NCBI GenBank assembly: GCA_016720685.1
Contig: JADKKC010000002.1
Coordinates: forward strand, 88,712-152,711
Length of the DNA stretch: 64,000 nt
Source: Zoogloea sp.
GTDB lineage: Bacteria > Pseudomonadota > Gammaproteobacteria > Burkholderiales > Rhodocyclaceae
Direction of reading: 5' to 3'
The position numbers and the translations under genes are program-made. The first letter of the stretch is position 1, and each line of letters opens with the position of its first letter. The notes under the pieces were generated by a model that saw only the letters and a list, made by a program, of their open reading frames with translations, had not been told where the DNA came from and made no database searches. Shown here in pieces: positions 45,201 to 54,802 of this stretch.

Positions 45201-45653
45201 ATGGATCTGCTGCTATGGCGCCACGCCGAAGCCGTGGAGGGGCTACCCGACAGTACCCGCGAACTGACCGAACGGGGCGTGCGCCAGGCCCACAAGGTGG
45301 CCGAATGGCTGGAAAGCCGCCGGCCCAAAAAATTGCGCGTGCTGGTCAGCCCTACTGTGCGCACACGCCAGACGGCCAGCGCCTTCACCAAGGATTTTGA
45401 AATTGTTCCCGCACTGGGGCCCGGCAACGACATCTCCAGCATCCTCGGCGCCTGCGGCTGGCCCGATGGCGGCGGCTCGGTGCTGGTCGTCGGCCACCAG
45501 CCCGAACTCGGCCGTCTCGCAGCCCTGCTGCTCTCCGGCCAGGAAGCCGACTGGACGATCAAGAAAGGCGCCCTGTGGTGGTTCTCGAACCGCGTGCGCG
45601 AAGGCGAAACACAAACGGTACTGCGCGCGGCAATACCGGCCGATCTGGTCTGA
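45201..45653 (+). CDS. sixA: SixA-like phosphohistidine phosphatase
   Basis: A 150-residue histidine phosphatase: catalytic WRHAEA at the N-terminus and the second histidine in VVGHQPELGRLA. SixA removes phosphate from histidine phosphotransfer domains. AGGAGA lies about nine bases before the ATG, which fixes this start. The gene follows the CYTH-CHAD gene, and a terminator comes after. Confidence 0.85.
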   Translation: MDLLLWRHAEAVEGLPDSTRELTERGVRQAHKVAEWLESRRPKKLRVLVSPTVRTRQTASAFTKDFEIVPALGPGNDISSILGACGWPDGGGSVLVVGHQPELGRLAALLLSGQEADWTIKKGALWWFSNRVREGETQTVLRAAIPADLV

Positions 45654-45680
45654 CGACAGATTGCCAGGTCGATAAAATTA

Positions 45681-45708
45681 AAAAAGCCATCCGAAGATGG
45701 CTTTTTTT
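45681..45708. terminator. Bidirectional terminator between sixA and pntB
   Basis: AAAAAGCCATC, a CGAA loop and GATGGCTTTTTTT, with A and T tracts on the two sides. Confidence 0.9.
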
Positions 45709-45720
45709 ATGCGCCGTCGG

Positions 45721-47094
45721 TTAAACCGACATGGCCTTCACGTGCTGGATGACTTCACCAATCGCCTGCTGGGCCGAGCCGTACAGCAGCCGGGTGTTTT
45801 CCTTGTAGAACAGCGCGTTCTCGATGCCCGAGTAACCCGTGCCCTTGCCGCGCTTCACCACGATGACGTTCTGCGCCAGATCGGCGTTGAGAATCGGCAT
45901 GCCGAAGATCGGGCTGGACTTGTCGGTGCGGGCCGACGGGTTCACCACGTCGTTGGCGCCGATCACCAGGGCCACGTCGGCCTGGGCGAAATCACCGTTG
46001 ATCTCTTCCAGGTCGAAGATCTTCTCGTAGGGCACACCGGCCTCGGCCAGCAGCACGTTCATGTGGCCGGGCATGCGCCCCGCCACCGGGTGAATCGCGA
46101 ACACCACCTCGACGCCCGCCTCTTCCAGCATTTCGGTCATTTCCCACACCTTGTGCTGCGCACCGGCCACCGCCATGCCGTAGCCCGGCACGATGATGAC
46201 CTTGCTGGCGTAGCGCATCAGGGCCGCCGCATCCATCGCGCCGACTTCCTTCTGCTCGCCCTCCACCGCCTCACCACCGCCGGCCGCCGCCATCGGGACG
46301 AAGAGAATGTTGCTGATCGGACGGTTCATGGCCTTGGCCATCAACTGCGTGAGCAGCGTACCGGCCGCGCCGACGACGATACCGGCGATGATCAGCGCCG
46401 GAATGCCCATCACGAAGCCTTCGAAACCCACAGCCAGGCCGGTAAAGGCGTTGAACAGGGAGATCACCACCGGCATGTCGGCGCCGCCGATGGGCAGCGT
46501 GATGACCATGCCGAGGATCAGCGCGAGCACGAAGAAAGCGCCAACCAACATCGGATCGATCTGCGGAGCGATCACGATGGCCACGCCAAGCCCGACCGTA
46601 GCAAGCGCCAACACGATGTTCACCGCATTCTGGGCGGGCAGCCGGAAGGCCGACTTCATCACACCCTGCAACTTGGCCCAGGCCACGACAGAGCCGGAAA
46701 ACGACACCGCGCCGATGAGCGCACCCAGCGTCGCCAGCAGCGTGACGACGACACCATGCATCTCACCACGGGCAAACTCCACCGCTGCGATGGCCGCCGC
46801 CGAGCCACCGCCCATGCCGTTGAACAAGGCGACCATCTGCGGCATGTCGGTCATGGCGACCTTCTTGCCGGACACCCAGGCGAGTGCGCCGCCCAGAGCG
46901 ATGGCGATGATCATCAGCAGGTAATTGCCCATTCCCGGGGTCAGGAAGGTGACCACCGTGGCAAGGACCATGCCGACACCCGCCCAGATGATGCCCTTGC
47001 GCGCCGAAACCGGCGAGCTCATGCCCTTCAGGCCAAGAATGAAAAGAATCGCGGCGACAAAGTAGCTCGCGTCAATCAGCCACTTGATAGCCAT
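45721..47094 (-). CDS. pntB: NAD(P) transhydrogenase beta subunit
   Basis: A 457-residue inner-membrane protein. About eight hydrophobic helices occupy the first 260 residues; the soluble NADP(H)-binding dIII domain follows, with VPGYGMAVAGAQHKVWEM, HPVAGRMPGHMNVLLAEA and GANDVVNPSA. PntAB couples hydride transfer from NADH to NADP+ with proton entry. Its start overlaps the pntA2 stop (TAATG). Three-gene pnt operons with a split alpha subunit are common in Alpha- and Betaproteobacteria. Confidence 0.95.
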   Translation of the reverse strand: MAIKWLIDASYFVAAILFILGLKGMSSPVSARKGIIWAGVGMVLATVVTFLTPGMGNYLLMIIAIALGGALAWVSGKKVAMTDMPQMVALFNGMGGGSAAAIAAVEFARGEMHGVVVTLLATLGALIGAVSFSGSVVAWAKLQGVMKSAFRLPAQNAVNIVLALATVGLGVAIVIAPQIDPMLVGAFFVLALILGMVITLPIGGADMPVVISLFNAFTGLAVGFEGFVMGIPALIIAGIVVGAAGTLLTQLMAKAMNRPISNILFVPMAAAGGGEAVEGEQKEVGAMDAAALMRYASKVIIVPGYGMAVAGAQHKVWEMTEMLEEAGVEVVFAIHPVAGRMPGHMNVLLAEAGVPYEKIFDLEEINGDFAQADVALVIGANDVVNPSARTDKSSPIFGMPILNADLAQNVIVVKRGKGTGYSGIENALFYKENTRLLYGSAQQAIGEVIQHVKAMSV

Positions 47095-47378
47095 TACTTC
47101 TTCTCCTTCGATTTGAACATGGCGAGCATGCGTTCGGTCACCACGTAACCGCCCGCCGCATTGGCCGCGCCCAGCAGCACGGCGACGAAGCCGATGGCCT
47201 GCTGCAACGGGGTTTCCGCCTGGCCGAGGGCAATCATGCCGCCCACCAGCACCACGCCGTGAACAAAGTTGGAGCCGGACATCAGGGGCGTGTGCAGGAT
47301 CACCGGCACACGGGAAATGACTTCGTAGCCGGTAAAGGCCGCGAGCATGAAAATATAGATTGCAACGAATCCGTCCAT
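47094..47378 (-). CDS. pntAB: NAD(P) transhydrogenase alpha subunit, membrane part
   Basis: A 94-residue protein with three transmembrane helices: FVAIYIFMLAAFTGYEVI, VHGVVLVGGMIALGQ and IGFVAVLLGAANAAGG. The segment VPVILHTPLMSGSNFVHGV is diagnostic for the membrane portion of PntA. In E. coli this segment is fused to the NAD-binding part; here it is separate. Start is the internal ATG of MDGFVAIYIF. Confidence 0.94.
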   Translation of the reverse strand: MDGFVAIYIFMLAAFTGYEVISRVPVILHTPLMSGSNFVHGVVLVGGMIALGQAETPLQQAIGFVAVLLGAANAAGGYVVTERMLAMFKSKEKK

Positions 47379-47391
47379 GGTCGTCTCCCGG

Positions 47392-48516
47392 TTAGAGGCC
47401 CAGAACCTGCTTGACCCCGGCGTGGCGAAGTTCGCCACCGTGGGTCAGACAGGCACCAGCCAGCACGTCGTCCTCCCAGTCCAGGGCCAGGGCCCCGTCC
47501 TTGATGAACGGCGAGATGAAATTGAAGAGGTTTTTGGCGTACATCTCGGAGGCATGCACCGGCATGCGGCTCGGAATGTTGGTGGGGCCGATGATCAGTG
47601 TCTCGCCCACCCAGGTTTTTTCGCCAGCCAGGGTGCCGGCCACGTTACCGCCGGTTTCCGCTGCCATGTCCACGACGATCGAGCCTGGCTTCATATTCGC
47701 CACCATGTCGGCACTCACGATCACCGGCGCCTTCTTGCCGGGAATCGCCGCCGTGGTGATCAGCACGTCGCATTCGGCGATGGCACGACCGAGCTTCTCG
47801 GCCTGCTGGCGTTTCTCGTCATCGGTCAGTTCGCGGGCATATCCGCCAGCCCCTGCTGCCGACACGCCGGTGTCAACAAACTTGGCGCCCAGCGATTCGA
47901 TCTGCTCCTTGGTTTCGGGGCGCACGTCGTAGCCGGAAACCATCGCGCCGAGCCGCTTGGCCGTGGCGATCGCCTGCAGGCCGGCCACGCCGGCACCGAT
48001 CACCAGCACCTTCGCCGGACGGATCGTGCCCGCGGCGTAAGTCAGCATCGGAAAGAACTTGGGCGAATGGTCGGCTGCAATCAACGCACATTCGTAGCCC
48101 GCCACCGCGGCCTGGCTCGACAGCACGTCCATGCTCTGGGCACGGGAGATACGAGGCAACAGCTCCAAAGCGAAACAGGTGATGTTCTTTTGACGCAAAA
48201 GCTCGATCCGCTCCTTGCTGGACCAGGGCTGCTGCAAGCCAACCAGAACAGCACCGGATTTAAGCTCGGCGATGTCCTCGATGGACAGCGGCTGGACCTG
48301 CAGGATCACGTCAGCCTTTCGCAGGACAGAACGCGCCTCCGCGTCGAGTTCGGCCGCGCCGTAGTCCTCATCACGAAAATAAGCCGCTGAACCGGCACCC
48401 ACCTGGAGCATCAACGATGCTCCAAGACCCTGATATTTCTTGGCTACATCGGGGACAAGCGCAACACGCCGCTCACCCACCGCAAACTCTTTGGTCACAC
48501 CGATGACCAGAGGCAT
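47392..48516 (-). CDS. pntAA: NAD(P) transhydrogenase alpha subunit, NAD-binding part
   Basis: A 374-residue soluble dI domain related to alanine dehydrogenase. VTKEFAVGERRVALVPD opens the protein, ALELLPRISRAQSMDVLSSQ is the conserved mid region, and VLVIGAGVAGLQAIATAKRL is the NAD-binding Rossmann loop. It heads the pntAA-pntAB-pntB operon; only 13 bases separate it from pntAB. Confidence 0.95.
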   Translation of the reverse strand: MPLVIGVTKEFAVGERRVALVPDVAKKYQGLGASLMLQVGAGSAAYFRDEDYGAAELDAEARSVLRKADVILQVQPLSIEDIAELKSGAVLVGLQQPWSSKERIELLRQKNITCFALELLPRISRAQSMDVLSSQAAVAGYECALIAADHSPKFFPMLTYAAGTIRPAKVLVIGAGVAGLQAIATAKRLGAMVSGYDVRPETKEQIESLGAKFVDTGVSAAGAGGYARELTDDEKRQQAEKLGRAIAECDVLITTAAIPGKKAPVIVSADMVANMKPGSIVVDMAAETGGNVAGTLAGEKTWVGETLIIGPTNIPSRMPVHASEMYAKNLFNFISPFIKDGALALDWEDDVLAGACLTHGGELRHAGVKQVLGL

Positions 48517-48668
48517 GGAACCTCCTTAGAAGGTAGTTGGAATTCTGCTATCGTCCCGAAACGGATTCGAAGACGACAAATATCTCGTAAATTCAGCCTG
48601 AAAAACCGGCTTTCCTCTCACATAAAAGTGCGAGAAATGAATGATTTCATGCATTGACCAGGGCAAAG

Positions 48669-49751
48669 ATGAGAAAGTCTAGCAAGAAACATACTCGCCC
48701 GACTCGAAAGCTAGGGTTACCCCCAGGTTCACTTATCCATATCGGCGAGATCAAGACCGAAAAACCCAGCATCAGCCTGATCGAATTCGACGCCCACGGC
48801 CTTACCGAAACCCGTTTCGACAGCATCGAAGCCTCCCGGAGCCACCAGCCGACCCGGGAAAAACTATGGCTTAACGTCTATGGGCTGCACGACCCCGCGC
48901 TCATGGCCGAGATCGGACGCCGCTTCAAGCTCCACCCGCTGGTCCAGGAGGACGCGCTCAACACCCAGCAGCGTCCGAAAAGCGACGAATACGCGGATTA
49001 CCTGTTCATCGTTGCCCGCTGTTTCGATTTCGTCAGCGAGACCCGCAGTCTCACCTCCGACCAGGTGAGCATCGTCCTCGGTCGCAATTTCGTGCTCACC
49101 TTCCAGGAGCGCGCCTCCGGCACCTTCGAAGCTGTACGCGAACGCTTGCGGGCCGAGCACGGAGCCATGCGCACCCACGGCGTCGACTATCTCGCCTATG
49201 CACTGCTTGACACCCTGGTGGATCGCTATTTCGTTGCGCTCGACGATCTCAGCGACATGGCCGAGGATCTCGAAGACGCTGCCCTGACCCGCCCGAATCC
49301 GTCACTGCTGGCCGAAATCAACCGCGTCAAGCACGAGACCCTGACACTGCGCCGCGCCGTCTGGCCGCTACGGGAAATCCTGAACATGCTGGCCCGCGCC
49401 GACAACGGCTTCTTCACGGCCGACACCCGCCTTTATCTGCGGGACATCTACGATCACACCGTGCATGTGCTCGAATCGCTGGAGTCCGTTCGAGACATGC
49501 TCGCGGACCTGCTGGATATCTATTTGTCCAGCGTCAGCAACCGCCTCAACACCGAGGTGCGCATCCTGACCGTGCTGACCACGCTGTTCATGCCGGCAAC
49601 ACTGATCGCCGGCATCTTCGGCATGAATTTTCATACCATGCCGCTGCTCGATGACAACGAAGGCTTCTGGTTTGCTCTGGCGATGATGCTGGGCGCGGCG
49701 ACCGTGATGGCGGCCGCATTCTGGCGCCGCAACTGGCTCAATACACGCTAG
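48669..49751 (+). CDS. corA: CorA-family magnesium/cobalt transporter
   Basis: A 360-residue protein. A large cytoplasmic N-terminal domain rich in charged helices precedes two C-terminal transmembrane helices. The signature GMN is present in AGIFGMNFHTMP between them. LDDLSDMAEDLEDAAL and RREILNML-like helices (LREILNMLARADNGFF) belong to the funnel stalk. CorA forms pentameric channels for Mg2+. Start chosen at the ATG of MRKSSKKHTRP, which gives a basic N-terminus. The gene is monocistronic. Confidence 0.91.
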   Translation: MRKSSKKHTRPTRKLGLPPGSLIHIGEIKTEKPSISLIEFDAHGLTETRFDSIEASRSHQPTREKLWLNVYGLHDPALMAEIGRRFKLHPLVQEDALNTQQRPKSDEYADYLFIVARCFDFVSETRSLTSDQVSIVLGRNFVLTFQERASGTFEAVRERLRAEHGAMRTHGVDYLAYALLDTLVDRYFVALDDLSDMAEDLEDAALTRPNPSLLAEINRVKHETLTLRRAVWPLREILNMLARADNGFFTADTRLYLRDIYDHTVHVLESLESVRDMLADLLDIYLSSVSNRLNTEVRILTVLTTLFMPATLIAGIFGMNFHTMPLLDDNEGFWFALAMMLGAATVMAAAFWRRNWLNTR

Positions 49752-49759
49752 GGACGAAC

Positions 49760-50605
49760 TCAGCCGCCCAGCTTGGGGAAATCTCCCCACTGCTGCGGCT
49801 TGGGCGTGACTTCGACGAGCTTGACGATGGCAAGGGAAATGTTGTCACCGCCACCCTTGGCCCGCTGGCGAGCCAGCTCGATCAACGCCGAAGCGGCGTC
49901 ACGGGGGGATTGGGTGGCGAGGATATGGCCCGTTTCCTCTTCGGAAAGATAGGCCCACAAACCATCGGAACACAGCAGGAACGCGTCGCCGCCAACCAGC
50001 GGAGAGACATGCCCGACATCAACCCGTGGCTCCCGCTCGGAACCCAGGCACGACAGCAGGACGTTGCGATTGGGGTGACGCAGAGCCCCTTCGGCATCGA
50101 GCCGGCCCTTACGGACGAGTTCCTCGACGAGGGAATGATCGACGCTGCGGCTCATGAGCGCGCCGCGACGGAAATGATAGAAGCGCGAATCGCCGCAATG
50201 GGCCCAATCTGCCCTGTCCGGCTGCATCATGAAAACCACTGCCGTGCTGTGCGGATCCTGCTCGCTGGTGAAGCGGGTCAGCTTGATGACAATATGGGCT
50301 TCGTCGACGATGCTTCGCAGTAAATCCGGCGCGCTCTCCGACGCCGGAGCAAAGGCTTCGAAATTCTGCCTTGCCTTGAGAATCACCTGTTCGGCAGCCA
50401 TCGCCCCACCCGAATGCCCACCCATGCCATCGGCAAGCACAGCCATCATGGTGCCCTTGCGGGTGGGATGCGCGAACACTGCCGCGCGGTCCTGCTGCTC
50501 GCTACGGTCGCCGGTGTGCTTCGCCACACAGGCCTCGGCCTGGTAACGCTTTTTGGCACTCACCGAATCGGGTGCGGACACTGATGAAGCGGTCGAGTTC
50601 ACCAT
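49760..50605 (-). CDS. PP2C-family serine/threonine protein phosphatase
   Basis: A 281-residue phosphatase. Metal-binding PP2C motifs are intact: RSEQQDRAAVF, VLADGMGGHSGG, the mid GDSRFYHFRRG, FLLCSDGLWAYLSEEE and GGGDNISLAIVKL. It is a soluble Stp1-like enzyme; a partner kinase is not visible in the window. I used the ATG giving MVNSTASSV. It is convergent with corA, with only eight bases between the stop codons. Confidence 0.9.
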   Translation of the reverse strand: MVNSTASSVSAPDSVSAKKRYQAEACVAKHTGDRSEQQDRAAVFAHPTRKGTMMAVLADGMGGHSGGAMAAEQVILKARQNFEAFAPASESAPDLLRSIVDEAHIVIKLTRFTSEQDPHSTAVVFMMQPDRADWAHCGDSRFYHFRRGALMSRSVDHSLVEELVRKGRLDAEGALRHPNRNVLLSCLGSEREPRVDVGHVSPLVGGDAFLLCSDGLWAYLSEEETGHILATQSPRDAASALIELARQRAKGGGDNISLAIVKLVEVTPKPQQWGDFPKLGG

Positions 50606-50818
50606 GGGATCAGCACATGGGCAGGGCAGGCACGTCGGCGCGGGCAGGCGCACCAACCCCGCCGGCGGCCGCCGGGCGATATCCCCTCGGAATCACTATG
50701 ACATCCGAGCAAAAAAAAACGCCGCACACAATCACAAAATCACTCCAGCCACAGGCAGGCATTAGGTTGACAGAGTTTAACCGTTTATTCCTTTAGTACT
50801 AAAGACCCCTTATGCCTT

Positions 50819-52066
50819 TCAGGCCGATTTCGTGACATTTTCATCGATAACTTCAATCCAATGTCGTATAGGCAATACCGCCCCGGCGGAGAGATGCTCA
50901 ATGCAGCCGACATTCGCCGAAACGATGCATTCGCCACCGCCCGCCTCCAGCGCAGCCAGCTTGTCGTCGCGCAGACGGCCAGCCAGAACCGGCTGCAGCA
51001 ACGAATAAGTGCCCGCCGACCCGCAGCACAGATGGGCGTCGCGCACCGCCGTCAGATCGAAGCCGGCGGCCGCCAGTAGACTCTCGACGACACCGCGGAT
51101 CTTCTGCCCGTGCTGCAGGCTGCACGGAGCATGAAAGGCGATCCGTCGCGGCGTCCGGCCGGCGCGTCCTTTGGCCAGCAGGGCCTTCAGCGGTTCCATC
51201 TCGGCAAACAGCACTTCGGCCACATCGCGAGCAAGCTCTGCAACTCTGGCAGCTTTCACGGCATAGGCCGGATCGTTCTTGAGGAGGTGACCATAGTCCT
51301 TTACCTGAACGCCACAGCCGGACGCGGTAATGATGATTGCCTCCACCTTGCCGGCCGCGATGGCCGGCCACCAGGCGTCGATGTTGCGACGGGCATCGTC
51401 CCGGCCAGCGTCCTGATCATGCAGGTGAAACCTGACTGCGCCGCAGCAGCCGGCCCCCGACTGCTCGACCAGCGAGATGCCAAGCCGGTCGAGCACCCGT
51501 GCTGTTGCAGCGTTGATGGCCGGGCGCAGCGATGGCTGCACGCAACCGGCCAGCACAATCATCCGGCGGGCATGGCGCGGCGCCGGCCACACACCAGCGG
51601 GGTCGGCACGGGGCACTTTTTCAGCCAGGATCTTCGGCAGCATCGGCCTGAACAAACGGCCGACACCCAGCGCTGCACCAAACAGCCCGCTGCGCGGGAT
51701 GAACCCCCGCAACGCGTTGCGCATGAGCCGGTCGCTACCCGTGCGGGGAACCTGTTGCTCGACCACGTGGCGGCCGATGTCCGCCAGCCGGCCATACTCG
51801 ACACCCGACGGGCAGGTGGTTTCGCAGGCCCGGCAGGTGAGGCATCGATCCAGATGCAGGCGGGTTTTTTCGGTAGCGGGCTGGCCTTCGAGCACCTGTT
51901 TGATCAGGTAGATGCGCCCGCGCGGGCCGTCCAGCTCGTCCCCCAGGAGCTGGTAGGTCGGGCAGGTGGCGGTGCAAAAGCCGCAGTGCACGCACTTGCG
52001 CAGGATTTCCTCGGCCTCGCGGCCTTCCGGTGTGTCGCGGATGAAATCGGCGAGATTCGTTTGCAT
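50819..52066 (-). CDS. glcF: Glycolate oxidase iron-sulfur subunit
   Basis: A 415-residue protein. Two [4Fe-4S] ferredoxin motifs are near the N-terminus: CVHCGFCTATCPTY and CLTCRACETTCPSG. Two CCG-type cysteine-rich domains follow (GAGCCGAVRFHLH and DAHLCCGSAGTYSLL). With GlcD and GlcE it forms the membrane-associated glycolate dehydrogenase that makes glyoxylate. It is the last gene of glcD-(small gene)-glcE-glcF. Confidence 0.94.
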   Translation of the reverse strand: MQTNLADFIRDTPEGREAEEILRKCVHCGFCTATCPTYQLLGDELDGPRGRIYLIKQVLEGQPATEKTRLHLDRCLTCRACETTCPSGVEYGRLADIGRHVVEQQVPRTGSDRLMRNALRGFIPRSGLFGAALGVGRLFRPMLPKILAEKVPRADPAGVWPAPRHARRMIVLAGCVQPSLRPAINAATARVLDRLGISLVEQSGAGCCGAVRFHLHDQDAGRDDARRNIDAWWPAIAAGKVEAIIITASGCGVQVKDYGHLLKNDPAYAVKAARVAELARDVAEVLFAEMEPLKALLAKGRAGRTPRRIAFHAPCSLQHGQKIRGVVESLLAAAGFDLTAVRDAHLCCGSAGTYSLLQPVLAGRLRDDKLAALEAGGGECIVSANVGCIEHLSAGAVLPIRHWIEVIDENVTKSA

Positions 52067-52069
52067 GAT

Positions 52070-53146
52070 CTACAGCCCCGCGTAAAGGCGGCCGGGGTTG
52101 AGGATGCCCGCCGGGTCGAATGCTTTTTTGAGATTGCGCTGCAGCGCCATCAGCGGCGCGGGCAGCGGATGGAAAACCTCGTCACTCCGGTCACCGTGGC
52201 GGAACATCACGGCATGGCCGCCAAGCTCGGCCACGCGGGCACGGATTTGCCCGGCCGGCGCCGTCGAGCGCAGCCAGCGCTGGGCGCCGCCCCACTCCAC
52301 CAGCTGCGCACCGGCCAGCTGAACAGCCAGCGCATCGCTCGGCATCGACAGGCGCCACAAGGCGTCATCACCACTGAAAAAAACATCACGCTGGTCACGC
52401 AGCCCCGCCCACAGGGCCTCGGCTACCTGGGCCGGTACGCTCTCGCCACCCAGCCGGGCGATCGCTGCATCGACGGCTGCGGAAGCGCCGGACAGCCGCA
52501 GATCGAGCACACCGCCGCGCCACGCGCTGGCCGATATCGGCAAGGGTTGACCACCCCAGGCATTGAGCTGATGCAAAGCCGCGGCTTCGTCCATCTCGAA
52601 GCGCAGTGTCGCCTCGGCCACGGGCCTGGGCAGCACCTTGAGCGACACCTCGACGATCAACCCAAGGGTGCCGAGACTTCCGGCCAGCACGCGGGAAACA
52701 TCGTAGCCGGCGACGTTCTTCATCACCTCGCCACCGAAACGCAGCACTTCGCCACGCCCGTCGATGATCCGCGCACCGAGGACGAAATCGCGCACGCCGC
52801 CCACCGCAGCCCGCCTCGGCCCGGCGAGGCCCGCTGCCACGCAGCCACCCACCGTGCTGTCGACACCAAAGCGTGGCGGCTCGAAGGCCAGCATCTGCTT
52901 ACGTCCGGCCAGCTCGGCTTCCAGATCGGCCAGACGCGTGCCGGCGCGCACCGTCACGACGAGCTCGCTCGGCTCGTAGTTGACGATGCCGCTGTATCCC
53001 GTGGTTGCCAGGATTTCGCCGACCGGCTGCCGGCCGTAGAAATCCTTGCTGCCGCCGCCGCGGATACACTGGGCAGTACCGCTAGCCGCCGCCGTGCGGA
53101 TGCGCTCAGCCCAGTTTTGAATCTGATCGTTCACGGGTTTCTCCAT
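52070..53146 (-). CDS. glcE: Glycolate oxidase FAD-binding subunit GlcE
   Basis: A 358-residue FAD-binding protein shorter than GlcD. The FAD-binding type 4 region includes FDSTVGGCV-like GVDSTVGGCVAAGLAGPRRA and EVMKNVAGYDVSRVLAGSLG, both conserved in GlcE. The ATG overlaps the small upstream ORF; a GTG at 53134 preceded by GGAGA is an alternative start. Three bases separate its stop from the glcF start. Confidence 0.93.
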   Translation of the reverse strand: MEKPVNDQIQNWAERIRTAAASGTAQCIRGGGSKDFYGRQPVGEILATTGYSGIVNYEPSELVVTVRAGTRLADLEAELAGRKQMLAFEPPRFGVDSTVGGCVAAGLAGPRRAAVGGVRDFVLGARIIDGRGEVLRFGGEVMKNVAGYDVSRVLAGSLGTLGLIVEVSLKVLPRPVAEATLRFEMDEAAALHQLNAWGGQPLPISASAWRGGVLDLRLSGASAAVDAAIARLGGESVPAQVAEALWAGLRDQRDVFFSGDDALWRLSMPSDALAVQLAGAQLVEWGGAQRWLRSTAPAGQIRARVAELGGHAVMFRHGDRSDEVFHPLPAPLMALQRNLKKAFDPAGILNPGRLYAGL

Positions 53147-53282
53147 CGTTCTTCAGGGCTTCGCGCAGGCGGCGCTTTTCCAGCCGCCGGGCCGTGCGCA
53201 GGCCCATCAGGGTGCCAACCAGCGACAGCACCGGCACCGCCACAAACAGGAATTGCAGCCAGCCTTCCGGAATCGTTTCCAT
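53106..53282 (-). CDS. Small single-pass membrane protein in the glc operon
   Basis: A 58-residue ORF that begins two bases after the glcD stop (TGACCATG) and overlaps the glcE start. METIPEGWLQFLFVAVPVLS opens it, giving one hydrophobic helix (FLFVAVPVLSLVGTLMG), followed by a highly charged tail (RTARRLEKRRLREALKNDGE). I recognise no family. The tight coupling on both sides suggests it is translated and may anchor or assist the glycolate dehydrogenase. It is short enough to be missed by usual gene-length cut-offs. Confidence 0.55.
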   Translation of the reverse strand: METIPEGWLQFLFVAVPVLSLVGTLMGLRTARRLEKRRLREALKNDGETRERSDSKLG

Positions 53283-53284
53283 GG

Positions 53285-54802
53285 TCAGAATCTCGGCAGA
53301 TCGGGGTGAGCCGGCGGCCGGCTGGCGCCCATCCGCTCGCGGCCGTATTCGGCGCAGCGGTTGAGGGTTGGAATGGCCTTGCCCGGATTGAGCAGGCCGT
53401 CAGGATCGAACGCCGCCTTGACCCGGTGGAAGGCCTTGATTTCCGGCGTTCCGAACTGACTGCACATCTGGTTGATCTTTTCGATGCCTACCCCGTGCTC
53501 GCCGGTGATGGTGCCGCCGAGGGCCACCGAGAGTTCGAGGATTTCAGCGCCAAAAGCCTCGGCGGTGTGCTGCTCACCGGGCATGTTGGCGTCAAAGAGG
53601 ATCAGCGGATGCAGGTTGCCATCGCCCGCATGAAAGACGTTGATGCAGCGCATCGCGTATTTTTGTTCCATCGCCTGGATGGCCTTGAGCATTTCGCCGA
53701 GGCGCTTGCGCGGAATGGTGCCGTCCATGCAGTAATAATCGGGCGAGATGCGCCCGGCTGCCGGAAACGCGGCCTTGCGCCCGGCCCAGAAGCGCAGCCG
53801 CTCGGCTTCATCGCGGGAAACACGAATTTCGGTGGCGCCGCTGGCTTCAAGCAATGCGCGCACGCGGGCGATCTCCTCGGCCACTTCTTCCGGCGTACCG
53901 TCGGATTCGCACAGCAGGATGGCCTGGGCATCGAGCGGGTAGCCGGCATGCACAAACTCCTCGACCGCCGCGGTCGCCGGCTGATCCATCATCTCGAGGC
54001 CTGCCGGGATGATGCCTGCCGCGATGATCGCGGCCACCGCATCGCCAGCCTTCACCACGTCGTCGAAAGCCGCCAGCACGCACTGGGCGAGCTGCGGTTT
54101 GGGGGTGAGCTTGACGGTGACTTCGGTAACCACTGCCAGCATCCCCTCCGAGCCGGTGATGAGCGGCAGCAGGTCGTAGCCCGGCGCATCCAGCGCCAGG
54201 CTGCCGAACTCGACGATGTCGCCCGCAATGCTTACACCCCGCACCTTCAACAGGTTGTGAATGGTGAGCCCGTACTTGAGGCAATGCACACCGCCGGAGT
54301 TCTCGGCCACATTGCCGCCAATGGTGCAGGCGATCTGCGACGAGGGATCGGGGGCGTAATACAGGCCATAGGGCGCGGCAGCTTCGGAAATGGCGAGATT
54401 GCGGACGCCGGGCTGAACCACCGCGCGGCGGGCGTGGGCGTCGATGCTCACGATCTTCTTGAGCCGCGCAAGAGACACCACCAGCCCGAAACGGTGCGGC
54501 TGGGCGCCACCCGACAGACCGGTTCCGGCGCCCCTCGCCACCACCGGCACGCCCTGGGCCGCGCAGATCTTGAGGATATCCACCACCTGCGCCTCGGTTT
54601 CCGGCAGCACCACCACCATCGGCACCTGCCGTAACGCGGCCATGCCGTCGCACTCGTAGGGACGCAGATCCTCCACATCGTGGAGCAGGCTCGCCGCCGG
54701 CACGACGCGCGCCAGCGCATTCACCAGGCGGGCTTTGTCTACCCGCGAGAAATCGGCGTCCGCGGTGCCAAAAGCCGGCGCTTCAAAAACCTCGCCTGTC
54801 AT
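53285..54802 (-). CDS. glcD: Glycolate oxidase FAD-linked subunit GlcD
   Basis: A 505-residue catalytic subunit. FAD-binding type 4 motifs: VPVVARGAGTGLSGGAQPHR and PDPSSQIACTIGGNVAENSG. The C-terminal FAD-oxidase domain has FHAGDGNLHPLILFD and GEHGVGIEKI. Converts glycolate (or D-lactate in related enzymes) to the keto acid. The first gene of the glc set; an unusual 58-codon ORF lies between it and glcE. Confidence 0.94.
   Translation of the reverse strand: MTGEVFEAPAFGTADADFSRVDKARLVNALARVVPAASLLHDVEDLRPYECDGMAALRQVPMVVVLPETEAQVVDILKICAAQGVPVVARGAGTGLSGGAQPHRFGLVVSLARLKKIVSIDAHARRAVVQPGVRNLAISEAAAPYGLYYAPDPSSQIACTIGGNVAENSGGVHCLKYGLTIHNLLKVRGVSIAGDIVEFGSLALDAPGYDLLPLITGSEGMLAVVTEVTVKLTPKPQLAQCVLAAFDDVVKAGDAVAAIIAAGIIPAGLEMMDQPATAAVEEFVHAGYPLDAQAILLCESDGTPEEVAEEIARVRALLEASGATEIRVSRDEAERLRFWAGRKAAFPAAGRISPDYYCMDGTIPRKRLGEMLKAIQAMEQKYAMRCINVFHAGDGNLHPLILFDANMPGEQHTAEAFGAEILELSVALGGTITGEHGVGIEKINQMCSQFGTPEIKAFHRVKAAFDPDGLLNPGKAIPTLNRCAEYGRERMGASRPPAHPDLPRF

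Noticed and set aside
45697..47148. A 483-codon plus-strand frame opposite pntB
   Set aside because: His/Arg/Asp-rich antisense translation over a clear membrane protein gene.
51110..54634. A 1174-codon open frame on the plus strand opposite glcFED
   Set aside because: It mirrors three well-recognised genes, is rich in His, Arg and Pro as expected of an antisense frame in GC-rich DNA, and shows no domain.
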